In this document: positions 15,938 to 23,037 of the stretch, piece after piece | Position numbering within the stretch: the stretch's first letter is position 1 | Layout of the letters: each line of letters opens with the position of its first letter | Assembly: GCA_902783215.1 (NCBI GenBank) | Contig: CACZQD010000001.1 | Location: forward strand, 1 to 24,729 | DNA length: 24,729 bases | From: an uncultured Erysipelotrichaceae bacterium | Lineage (GTDB): Bacteria; Bacillota_I; Bacilli_A; RF39; UBA660 | Reading direction: 5' to 3' | Notes under the pieces: model-generated | Databases searched by the model: none | The model's input: the letters and a program-made list of their open reading frames with translations, nothing else | Told to the model about the DNA's origin: nothing | Program-made: the position numbers and the translations under genes

Positions 15938-15981
15938 AATGGATAATCATAAAAAATAAAAACAGAATAAAATTCAAAAAA

Positions 15982-16001
15982 TTAAAAAATCGATTTTTTA
16001 A
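15982..16001. promoter_or_regulatory. 20-bp perfect palindrome upstream of the nrd promoter (possible operator)
   Basis: TTAAAAAATC followed by its exact complement GATTTTTTAA, centred 80 bases before the -35 of nrdD. A symmetric protein-binding site is plausible. It does not match the NrdR box consensus. Confidence 0.4.
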
Positions 16002-16071
16002 AAAACTAAAATTAAAAATGTAAAGAAAAGGTAAAATAATCGTTAAATTTTTAAAAAATTACAAAAAAGTA

Positions 16072-16101
16072 TTGACAGATATTTTAGAATAGTGCTACAA
16101 T
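16072..16101 (+). promoter_or_regulatory. Promoter of the anaerobic ribonucleotide reductase operon
   Basis: Consensus TTGACA (16072-16077), 18-base spacer, TACAAT (16096-16101). An ATG at 16100 lies within the -10 and is excluded as a start; the AGGAGAGG site at 16114-16121 points to ATG 16127. Confidence 0.85.
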
Positions 16102-16126
16102 GATTTCGATGATAGGAGAGGGAATT

Positions 16127-18421
16127 ATGACAGATGTACAAGAAGTAACAAATATTACAGTTGTTAAACGTAATGGAAAAAAAGTAGATTTTGATGAATC
16201 AAAGATTGCTTTAGCTATTGGTAAGGCCTTTGATAAAGTTAATATAGAAGATGACGAAGGTAATAAACCTTATAGTGAGAAAGATATTCAAAAAATACTT
16301 GATGGTGTTTTAAAACAAATCAAAAAAGAATATCCAGAGAAAGTTAAAATAGAACAAATTCAAGATTTAATTGAAGAAACATTAAAGAAAAAACATTATG
16401 ATGATGTTTATGAGGAGTTTTCATCATATCGTGAAAGAAGAGCTGCATCACGTGAGATGTTCTTTGATGATAAGAGAATGCATAAATTTCAAAAGAGTTT
16501 AGAGAACTTAGGTATGAAATCAGCTGGTGAAAATGATTCAAAAAGAGAAAATGCAAATGTTGATGGTGATACAGCCATGGGAACAATGCTACAATTTGGT
16601 TCCACTGTATCAAAAGAATTTGCAAAATCATATTTAATGAAAAAGAAGTTTGCAGATGCTCATGAAAATGGTGATATTCATATTCATGATATGGATTTTT
16701 TACCAATGGGTACAACAACTTGTATGCAGCTTGATCTAGATAAGATATTTAAAAATGGTTTTTCTACAGGTCATGGACATTTAAGAGAACCTAATGATAT
16801 TATGAGTTATTCAGCGCTTGCTGCAATTGTTGTTCAATCAAATCAAAATGATCAGCACGGTGGACAAAGTATTCCAGCTTTTGATCATTATCTTGCTCCA
16901 GGTGTTTTAAAGACATTTAGAAAACAATTTAAAACTACTTTAATGGATTTATTAGATTTTTCTGATTTTGGTAAATTTATTAATACTACTATTTTAGAAA
17001 GAGAAATTGGAAAAATAGACAGTATTGATATTGATATAAATGATTATGAAAGATTTTATAAAGATTCTAAACAAGTAAAAAGATTGTTTGAAATGGGATA
17101 TGAAAAAGCATTAGCTAAGACTGACAAAATTACTTATCAAGCAATGGAAGCTTTTGTTCATAATTTAAATACAATGCACTCTCGTGCAGGAGCTCAAGTA
17201 CCATTTTCTTCTATTAACTTTGGAACTTGTACATCTAGTGAAGGAAGAATGGTTATCAAAAATTATTTGCTTGCTGTTGAAGCTGGTTTAGGACACGGTG
17301 AAACACCTATTTTCCCAATTTCAATTTTTAAAGTTAAAGAGGGTATAAATTATAATAAAGATGATAAAAACTATGATTTATTTAAGTTAGCTTGTAAAGT
17401 ATCAGCTAAACGCTTATTTCCAAATTTCTCATTTATTGATACACCATTTAATTTAGAATATTATGATCCTAATGATTATCGTACGGAAGTTGGTTATATG
17501 GGATGTCGTACAAGAGTTATGGCAAATCATGTTGATCCTTCTAAAGCTATTACTCCAGGAAGAGGTAATTTATCATTTACTTCAATCAATTTACCAAGAT
17601 TGGGTATTAAACATGGAATTGTCAATGGCGAAAAGACTGATCTTGATGGATTCTATGAAGAACTTGGAGAATTAATGGATTTAGTTAAAGATCAATTATT
17701 AGAGAGATTTGAAATTCAATGTAATAAAAAAGTATATAATTTTCCATTTTTACTAGGTCAAGGAGTATGGATGGATTCAGAAAGATTAAAACCAGGAGAT
17801 CGTTTAAGAAGAGTTTTAAAACATGGTACATTATCAATTGGTTTTATTGGTCTTGCAGAGTGTTTAAAAGCTTTAATTGGTAAACATCATGGAGAGTCTG
17901 CAGATGCACAAAAATTAGGATTAGAAATTATTGGATTTATGCGTAAGAAATGTGATGAATATAGTGATAAGTATAATCTTAACTTTACTTGTTTAGCTAC
18001 TCCTGCAGAAGGATTATCTGGTAGATTTACTGCTATTGATAAAGTTATTTATGGTAAACTTAAGGGTATTACTGATAGAGCCTATTATACTAATTCATTC
18101 CATATACCAGTTCATTATAATATTTCAATAGCTAATAAAATAAAATTGGAAGCTCCATATCATGCATTAACTAATGCAGGGCATATTTCATATATTGAGT
18201 TAGATGGAGATCCAACCGAAAACTTAGATGCATTTGAAAGAGTGGTAAGAATTATGAAAGAACAAGGAATTGGATATGGTGCGATTAACCATCCAGTAGA
18301 TAGAGATCCGGTATGTGGATATGTAGGAATTATTAAAGATGTTTGTCCTCGTTGTGGACGTAGAGAGGGCGAAGCAGTTGATTTTGAAACAATCAAGATG
18401 TGGAACAATTGTTGTAAGTAG
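16127..18421 (+). CDS. nrdD: Anaerobic (class III) ribonucleotide reductase large chain, lacking its glycyl-radical domain
   Basis: Makes deoxyribonucleotides without oxygen. The chosen start gives 764 residues. The N-terminal ATP-cone (ITVVKRNGKKVDFDESK, about 9-100) is the allosteric domain. The barrel has the family blocks NQNDQHGGQSIPAFDHYLAP, GAQVPFSSINFGT and YMGCRTRVMAN; the Cys in MGCR is the likely thiyl-radical residue by position. The C terminus keeps the Cys-rich segment DPVCGYVGI..VCPRCGRREGE (C730, C740, C743) and ends oddly in DFETIKMWNNCCK. Full-length relatives continue there into a FERIRRITGYLVG-type segment with the radical glycine; here a TAG stops the chain and that segment is on the next ORF, in the same frame. 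The TAG overlaps a near-perfect Shine-Dalgarno for that ORF. The enzyme is therefore apparently split. Confidence 0.93.
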   Translation: MTDVQEVTNITVVKRNGKKVDFDESKIALAIGKAFDKVNIEDDEGNKPYSEKDIQKILDGVLKQIKKEYPEKVKIEQIQDLIEETLKKKHYDDVYEEFSSYRERRAASREMFFDDKRMHKFQKSLENLGMKSAGENDSKRENANVDGDTAMGTMLQFGSTVSKEFAKSYLMKKKFADAHENGDIHIHDMDFLPMGTTTCMQLDLDKIFKNGFSTGHGHLREPNDIMSYSALAAIVVQSNQNDQHGGQSIPAFDHYLAPGVLKTFRKQFKTTLMDLLDFSDFGKFINTTILEREIGKIDSIDIDINDYERFYKDSKQVKRLFEMGYEKALAKTDKITYQAMEAFVHNLNTMHSRAGAQVPFSSINFGTCTSSEGRMVIKNYLLAVEAGLGHGETPIFPISIFKVKEGINYNKDDKNYDLFKLACKVSAKRLFPNFSFIDTPFNLEYYDPNDYRTEVGYMGCRTRVMANHVDPSKAITPGRGNLSFTSINLPRLGIKHGIVNGEKTDLDGFYEELGELMDLVKDQLLERFEIQCNKKVYNFPFLLGQGVWMDSERLKPGDRLRRVLKHGTLSIGFIGLAECLKALIGKHHGESADAQKLGLEIIGFMRKKCDEYSDKYNLNFTCLATPAEGLSGRFTAIDKVIYGKLKGITDRAYYTNSFHIPVHYNISIANKIKLEAPYHALTNAGHISYIELDGDPTENLDAFERVVRIMKEQGIGYGAINHPVDRDPVCGYVGIIKDVCPRCGRREGEAVDFETIKMWNNCCK

Positions 18422-18429
18422 GAGGTGAT
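18420..18429 (+). promoter_or_regulatory. Near-perfect Shine-Dalgarno overlapping the nrdD stop
   Basis: AGGAGGTGAT matches ten bases of the ideal complement to the 16S rRNA 3' end. It begins inside the TAG stop of nrdD and places GTG 18434 at the best spacing (8 bases after GGAGG). This argues for genuine reinitiation at the radical-domain ORF rather than an accidental stop codon. Confidence 0.85.
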
Positions 18430-18433
18430 TAGT

Positions 18434-18598
18434 GTGAATACAGTAGTAGAAGAAAAAAATGAAAAAAAAGTAAAACAAGTTGGGGAAGGTCAAGGATTTG
18501 AAAGAATTAGAAGAATTACTGGTTATCTTGTTGGAACTGTAGATCGTTTCAATAATGGTAAAAGAGCTGAAGAAGCTGACCGTGTAAAACATAGTTAA
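18434..18598 (+). CDS. Stand-alone glycyl-radical domain of class III ribonucleotide reductase (54 aa)
   Basis: Fifty-four residues with GTG start after a near-perfect ribosome site. Residues 22-53 match the C-terminal radical loop of NrdD: E. coli-type RRVCGYLG...RPFN.GK..E...RVKH against RRITGYLVGTVDRFNNGK, then AEEADRVKH here. The radical glycine is G30 (codon 18521-18523). Residues 1-20 are a charged, flexible leader (EEKNEKKVKQ) with no counterpart in intact NrdD. It is in the same frame as nrdD, 12 bases beyond its stop, and 1 base before nrdG. It should dock into NrdD, receive the radical from NrdG, and pass it to the catalytic Cys. A parallel is GrcA/YfiD, a spare radical domain for PflB, but there the main enzyme keeps its own glycine. 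Homology is secure; obligate subunit status is inference. Confidence 0.9.
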   Translation: MNTVVEEKNEKKVKQVGEGQGFERIRRITGYLVGTVDRFNNGKRAEEADRVKHS

Positions 18599-18599
18599 A

Positions 18600-19112
18600 A
18601 TGACTATAAGATTATCAGGACCAATTCAACCAGATAGTATTGTTGACGGAGAAGGCATTCGAACAGTTATATGGACTCAAGGATGTAGTCATAATTGTGA
18701 AGGATGTCATAATCCAGATACACATGATTTTACTGGTGGATATGAAGTTGATTTAGAAGATGTTTTAAAAGAAATTGATGCTTTAGAATATCAAGATGGT
18801 ATTACGTTATCAGGAGGAGATCCGTTCTTTCAAATTAAACCTTGTTTAGCTATTGCTAAATATGCTAAGTCTAAAGGGTTAAGTGTATGGGCTTATACAG
18901 GATTTACTTTTGAACAATTACTTGATATGATGAAAGCAAATGATGATTTAAGACAGTTTCTATCTTATATTGATATTTTAATAGATGGAAAATTTGATAT
19001 AAAAAAGAAAAGTTTAGCTTGCAAATTTAGAGGCTCAACTAATCAAAGAATTATTGATGTTTCTCAAAGCTTAAAAAATAAAAAAGCAGTTATTGCTTCA
19101 AAATACAAATAA
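18600..19112 (+). CDS. nrdG: Anaerobic ribonucleotide reductase-activating protein (radical SAM)
   Basis: Activase that installs the glycyl radical of class III ribonucleotide reductase. 170 residues, the usual short form. Cluster cysteines C29, C33 and C36 in GCSHNCEGCHNP; upstream DGEGIRTVIWTQGC, then ITLSGGDPFFQ for SAM. The ATG lies one base after the stop of the radical-domain ORF with no good ribosome site of its own, so translation is probably coupled to that ORF. In normal operons NrdG acts on the C-terminal domain of NrdD; here its substrate would be the separate 54-aa chain, perhaps bound to NrdD. Confidence 0.95.
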   Translation: MTIRLSGPIQPDSIVDGEGIRTVIWTQGCSHNCEGCHNPDTHDFTGGYEVDLEDVLKEIDALEYQDGITLSGGDPFFQIKPCLAIAKYAKSKGLSVWAYTGFTFEQLLDMMKANDDLRQFLSYIDILIDGKFDIKKKSLACKFRGSTNQRIIDVSQSLKNKKAVIASKYK

Positions 19113-19140
19113 AGACTTGATTAATTCAAGCCTTTTTTTG
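19110..19140. terminator. Bidirectional terminator between nrdG and the YtqA-like gene
   Basis: AAAGACTTGA and TCAAGCCTTT surround a TTAAT loop (one mismatched pair), with T-runs on both strands. The TGA stop of the minus-strand gene lies in it. Confidence 0.75.
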
Positions 19141-20046
19141 ACCTTGATAACTGTTTCTTCTTTTTAATTCTTTATCGATGCCATTTAATACATCGATTTT
19201 TTTTGTAATCCATTGAGGTTCAATAAGATTTTCTTTTAACGGATCACCGGTTAATCTGTGAATAATAATATTCTCATTTAAGTGTTCAATTTGATCACAT
19301 ACAATATTAATGTATTCATCTTTAGTTAATATCTTAAAAGGATCTTTTTGATAAATACGTTCAAGTGCTGTATTTTTCACTATAGATAACATATGTATTT
19401 TTATTCCTTGGATATCTAATTTATTTAAATATTTGATTGTTTCAATCATCATTTCTTTTGTTTCATATGGTAATCCATTTATAATATGAACAACAATATT
19501 AATATTATTTTTTCTTAATTTATTCACACATTCTTCAAAACAGTTTAAGTCATGGCATCTATTAATGAGTTTTGAAGTTTTTTCATGAATTGTTTGTAAT
19601 CCTAATTCAATTGTTAAGAATGTTTTTTTGTTTAATTCACTTAAATATTCTAAACATTCATCTGATATACAATCAGCACGTGTTGCAATAGATAAACCAA
19701 TAACATTGTCTTGTTTAAGTATTAATTCGTATTTTTCTTTTAATTCATTTACTGGAGCATAAGTATTTGAATTTGCTTGAAAATAACCTATAAGTTTAGC
19801 GCTCGGCCATTTTTTAAGCATTATTTCTTTTCTTTCGTTAAACTGACTAATTAAGTCGTTGTTTTTGTAATAATCACTACTACCATTTAAACAGTAAATA
19901 CATCCGCCATAACCTTTGGTTCCATCAATATTAGGACAAGTAAAATTAGCATCTAAATTTATTTTAGCGACTTTAGTATTAAACATTTGTTTATAATAGT
20001 AATCCAAAGTATAGTATCTTTTATTAGTATTAGAATATTTGAACAT
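19126..20046 (-). CDS. Radical SAM protein of the YtqA/YhcC family (TIGR01212-like)
   Basis: 306 residues. The N terminus has the family signature: YYKQMFNTKVAKINLDANFTCPN then GGCIYCLNGS, placing the cluster cysteines at C37, C49 and C52 (CX11CX2C, as in Elp3-related radical SAM proteins). Further family blocks: IGYFQANSNTYAP, IGLSIATRADC, LELGLQTIHEKT, VHIINGLPYET and IKIHMLSIVKNTALE. The biochemical role of the family is uncertain; an RNA-modifying role is often supposed. The ATG follows AGGTGATTTT. It ends in TGA, which shows TGA is a stop here. It is divergent from the dockerin-like gene and unrelated by strand to the nrd operon. Confidence 0.9.
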   Translation of the reverse strand: MFKYSNTNKRYYTLDYYYKQMFNTKVAKINLDANFTCPNIDGTKGYGGCIYCLNGSSDYYKNNDLISQFNERKEIMLKKWPSAKLIGYFQANSNTYAPVNELKEKYELILKQDNVIGLSIATRADCISDECLEYLSELNKKTFLTIELGLQTIHEKTSKLINRCHDLNCFEECVNKLRKNNINIVVHIINGLPYETKEMMIETIKYLNKLDIQGIKIHMLSIVKNTALERIYQKDPFKILTKDEYINIVCDQIEHLNENIIIHRLTGDPLKENLIEPQWITKKIDVLNGIDKELKRRNSYQGQKKA

Positions 20047-20078
20047 AAAATCACCTGTAGATATTTTATCATATTTGC

Positions 20079-20107
20079 TTGCTAAAAGGGAAGAAATGTG
20101 CTACAAT
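20079..20107 (+). promoter_or_regulatory. Promoter of the dockerin-like/pilin operon
   Basis: TTGCTA at 20079-20084, 17-base spacer, TACAAT at 20102-20107. Its position makes the ATG at 20109 fall at or before the transcript start and supports GTG 20136 as the start codon. Confidence 0.65.
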
Positions 20108-20135
20108 TATGAAGAAAATAAAAGAGGTGGATAGC

Positions 20136-21680
20136 GTGGATAATAATGGTAAATTTCAAATTGATATATTAAAACAAGATATACTAAACGAAGAATTTTC
20201 AAATGAAAATAGTCATACTGTAAGTAAGAAAAAAATTGTTCTCGTTGCATTACCACTTATTTTTATAATTTTGATTGTTATTATAGTTAAAGTTAAATAC
20301 TCCTTTTTTAATAATATAAAAAATAAAGTAATTGCGTCAAATTTTAAATGTGATGTAAATTATAAATTAAAAAATAAAAAATGTATATTAACACAACAAC
20401 AAAATACTGTTTTATTAGGTAATATAAATAATGATCAAAACATTGATCAAGCAGATGTTGATGCATTAAAAATGTTGATTAATTCTTATGAATTTAGTGA
20501 TGTATCGTATGCTGTATCAGATATTAATCGAGATGGAGTAGTAGACAATATTGATTTACAGTTATTAAAGGATTACGTTAATGAGAAAATCAATGAATAT
20601 GATATTGGTATTCAAAAAACTTGTCCAATGGATAATGATATATCAGTTTATCATTTAAATAAAAAAAGCGATAAATGTATTCAAGTTATTTCTAAAGATG
20701 CTAATAAAAAGAATGAAAAAGAAGTCGCATTAGAAGAGGTTGATGCTAATACTGTAAATAATACTACTAATCAAGGTTATGATACGCTTTCAACCGTTAT
20801 AACACGCAGTAGTAATACAGTTTCAGAACCAACATATGATACATCTAGTTATTATAATACAAATGGATATTCTAGTGCATATTATAATTATAGTCCATAT
20901 CCATCTACACATGCATATAATTATCCATCATATGATACAACAAATAATCCAGAATATGATACTTCTACAAGTAGCTATACAACAAATTATAATCCTGAAC
21001 TGATAGTTATTGAACAACCTAAACCTGAGGAAGAAAAGAATAAAAGTAAAATACTATATAGTCATGATTCTTTAGTATCTTTAAAAGAGGTTAAAGCTCC
21101 AAATAAAAATACAGAGTATAATGTTAATGATGATTTAAGTTTTGAATTAAATATAGAACAAAAAGGAACTGGTTTTTATTATTATGATGTTAAAACTTAT
21201 TATGGATCTAATGATTATAATAATGGTTATTTAAATAGTATTAGTTCCTGCCAAAAATTAAAAACAAATAGTATTAAAGAATTAAAATTTAAAATACAAG
21301 CTGATGATAGCAAGTTAATTTTTAATGTTTATACTGATAAAGATTGTCGATTACAAACTTTAAAATCTAGATATATTTCAAGTGTATATAAAGTAAAAGA
21401 AAGTATTAAAAACACGAAATTAAGTGAAGAAAATTACACAATAAATAAAGGATTAAATATTTATGTTTTGAAACCAGAAAATCAAACTAAATATAATTAT
21501 CGTATTAGATATAGTATATCTAATGGTAAAGAATATTATGTAAAATATAATGAAGATTGTTTAAAAGTAATACATGGAATGAATCAATTAAAATCAAATG
21601 ATAATAATGAGTTAGATATATATAGTGATAAAAAATGTAATAACCGTGTTAAAAAGATAAAATTAAAAAATAAGGAGTAA
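20136..21680 (+). CDS. Membrane-anchored dockerin-like surface protein
   Basis: 514 residues from GTG 20136, chosen because AGAGGTGG at 20123-20130 fits it. One transmembrane segment (about 33-52, IVLVALPLIFIILIVIIVKV) after a 32-residue cytoplasmic tail suggests type II orientation. Outside: a C..NY.LKNKKC loop (72-83), then a dockerin-like pair of calcium loops, GNINNDQNIDQAD (95-107) and SDINRDGVVDNID (128-140), each followed by an amphipathic helix (VDALKMLINSY, LQLLKDYV). Next is a Ser/Thr/Tyr/Asn-rich linker (about 209-290) with four YDT repeats, then two related modules each ending in a Cys pair (NVYTDKDCR, DIYSDKKCN). Dockerins bind cohesins on surface scaffolds; no cohesin is visible here. 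The pilin gene starts 2 bases after the stop, so the products probably work together at the cell surface. Confidence 0.7.
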   Translation: MDNNGKFQIDILKQDILNEEFSNENSHTVSKKKIVLVALPLIFIILIVIIVKVKYSFFNNIKNKVIASNFKCDVNYKLKNKKCILTQQQNTVLLGNINNDQNIDQADVDALKMLINSYEFSDVSYAVSDINRDGVVDNIDLQLLKDYVNEKINEYDIGIQKTCPMDNDISVYHLNKKSDKCIQVISKDANKKNEKEVALEEVDANTVNNTTNQGYDTLSTVITRSSNTVSEPTYDTSSYYNTNGYSSAYYNYSPYPSTHAYNYPSYDTTNNPEYDTSTSSYTTNYNPELIVIEQPKPEEEKNKSKILYSHDSLVSLKEVKAPNKNTEYNVNDDLSFELNIEQKGTGFYYYDVKTYYGSNDYNNGYLNSISSCQKLKTNSIKELKFKIQADDSKLIFNVYTDKDCRLQTLKSRYISSVYKVKESIKNTKLSEENYTINKGLNIYVLKPENQTKYNYRIRYSISNGKEYYVKYNEDCLKVIHGMNQLKSNDNNELDIYSDKKCNNRVKKIKLKNKE

Positions 21681-21682
21681 AT

Positions 21683-22939
21683 ATGAAGAAGAAAGGATTT
21701 ACACTTATAGAATTACTAGCTGTATTAGTATTATTAGCCATAATAGCTTTAATAACAATACCAATAGTAATCAGAACAATAAATAATTCAGAAGAACAAG
21801 CAGAAAAGAAAAGCATCTTAGGATATGCAAGAGCAGTAGAAGATGATATAGCAAACTATATGATGATAAATGCAGGTAAAAAATATACAGATTATGTTCT
21901 TCCAGATAATTTAGATTATAAAGGAAATGAAGTAGAATGTGATAAACCAATAAAACCAGATGCAAATGGGAAATTGAAACTAACGTGTTGTAAAGTTGTT
22001 GGTGGAACAGGAACTGGATATGATTATGAAAAAGGTAAAGTAGAAAAAAGTACTGATACAAGTTGTAATGCAGATAGTGGTGATGAAGATCAACCATCAC
22101 AAAAAACGGCTGTACAAGAACTACTATCAAAAACTAATGATGTGAATGTAACAACATATACATCAGGAAGTGATGCCTCACATCAAATGTATACATTTGA
22201 ACATCCAGCTACAGAACAAACTGATGCCTTAACAGATTATCGATATATAGGAAATGATCCATATAACTATGTAGATTTCAATGGAGAGACTTGGAGAATT
22301 ATCGGAATATTTACTGTTGAAGACGAAAATGAAAAAAAAGAACAGAGAATTAAAATAATTCGAGATGAATCAATTGGAGATATGGCATGGAATATAAATG
22401 ATAGTAATGTATGGTATAATGCTAGTTTAAATGAGTACTTAAATGGTGACTATTATAATAGTTTATCCAGTGATTATAAATATATGATTATCGAATCTAA
22501 GTATTATTTAGGTAACGAACTAGACACTTTTCCAAGCGCATCAGAATTTTATGATTATGAACGAGGAGTGTTAAAAAATTTAGATACTAGCAGCATTAAT
22601 TGGATTGGGAATATAGGATTAATGTATCCTAGCGATTATTTATATACATACTCTAATGGAATTGATAATGTGTGTTATGATAAAGGGTTTTATTGCGAGG
22701 TATGGCGTGGTGCTGATCCATCTTTGGGATGGTTATATAAGTCAGAAATATCGCAATGGACAATAACTGCACGCAATAAATATAATGATTATATATCTTT
22801 AGTTGATTCATCTGGTAATACTAATGGTCACTATTCTAGTGCATATCATGGTGTTCGCCCAGTTACTTATCTAAAATCAACTGTAAAAATTGCAAGTGGT
22901 ACTGGAACTAGTTCTGATCCGTATAAATTAAAAATATAA
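21683..22939 (+). CDS. Type IV pilin-like (pseudopilin) protein with a large surface domain
   Basis: 418 residues, far longer than ordinary pilins (120-180). The N terminus MKKKGFTLIELLAVLVLLAI is a classical prepilin leader: cleavage after G5, Phe1 and Glu5 of the mature protein (E10), then a hydrophobic helix. After a Cys-containing stalk (C89, C106, C107 and one near 126), residues about 190-418 form a domain with NYVDFNGETWRIIGIF, ASLNEYLNGDYYNSL, a WTITAR segment and GVRPVTYLKSTVKI, similar to the DUF6273-like domains common on surface proteins of gut Bacillota. GGAG precedes the ATG. The prepilin peptidase and assembly ATPase are not in the window. It may be an adhesin displayed on a pilus-like fibre. 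The first ~190 codons differ in codon use from the rest. Confidence 0.88.
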   Translation: MKKKGFTLIELLAVLVLLAIIALITIPIVIRTINNSEEQAEKKSILGYARAVEDDIANYMMINAGKKYTDYVLPDNLDYKGNEVECDKPIKPDANGKLKLTCCKVVGGTGTGYDYEKGKVEKSTDTSCNADSGDEDQPSQKTAVQELLSKTNDVNVTTYTSGSDASHQMYTFEHPATEQTDALTDYRYIGNDPYNYVDFNGETWRIIGIFTVEDENEKKEQRIKIIRDESIGDMAWNINDSNVWYNASLNEYLNGDYYNSLSSDYKYMIIESKYYLGNELDTFPSASEFYDYERGVLKNLDTSSINWIGNIGLMYPSDYLYTYSNGIDNVCYDKGFYCEVWRGADPSLGWLYKSEISQWTITARNKYNDYISLVDSSGNTNGHYSSAYHGVRPVTYLKSTVKIASGTGTSSDPYKLKI

Positions 22940-22979
22940 TTATGTGTTTAAGTATTTAATGTTACAAATAATAAAAAAT

Positions 22980-23019
22980 AATCAATTATAATTAATAAAG
23001 TAATTGATTAATTTTTTTG
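22980..23019 (+). terminator. AT-rich intrinsic terminator after the pilin gene
   Basis: AATCAATTA (22980-22988) and TAATTGATT (23001-23009) are perfect complements around a 12-base loop and are followed by AATTTTTTT. The stem is AT-rich, hence weak. Confidence 0.55.
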
Positions 23020-23037
23020 AGTTAAGTGGGTGGTTTT

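Larger units (their letters stand above)
15774..16099. other. 326-base non-coding region with four inverted repeats before nrdD
   Basis: No plausible gene on either strand. It contains, in order: a 12-bp perfect inverted repeat (15815-15826 with 15847-15858); an 8-bp perfect repeat GTTCAAAA/TTTTGAAC (15869-15891); a terminator (15898-15937); a 20-bp perfect palindrome (15982-16001); and the nrdD promoter at the end. The left part would serve mutM termination, the right part nrd regulation. A minimal promoter-like pair TTTTCC, 17 bases, TATACT (15855-15882) could give a tiny RNA ending at the terminator, but this is weak. Confidence 0.6.

Noticed and set aside
15774..16099. NrdR boxes upstream of nrdD
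   Set aside because: No pair matching the ACAC-W-ATATAT-W-GTGT-type consensus was found.
16344..16718. 124-codon minus-strand ORF within nrdD
   Set aside because: A shadow of nrdD: no ribosome site, and a His/Phe/Leu-rich composition typical of antisense translation.
18224..18592. 122-codon minus-strand ORF across the nrdD/radical-domain junction
   Set aside because: It is antisense to two well-supported reading frames, rich in Ser/Phe/Tyr, and without a start signal.
18419..18598. TAG at the nrdD end as a recoded (readthrough or amino-acid-inserting) codon
   Set aside because: The same frame continues, so readthrough is formally possible. However, the TAG is part of a near-perfect Shine-Dalgarno with a well-spaced GTG, other genes here end in TAG, and the intervening residues do not match the family. 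A split gene is the simpler reading.
21771..22130. 119-codon minus-strand ORF in the pilin gene
   Set aside because: The Leu/His/Tyr-rich translation follows from the A-ending codons of the pilin; no ribosome site.
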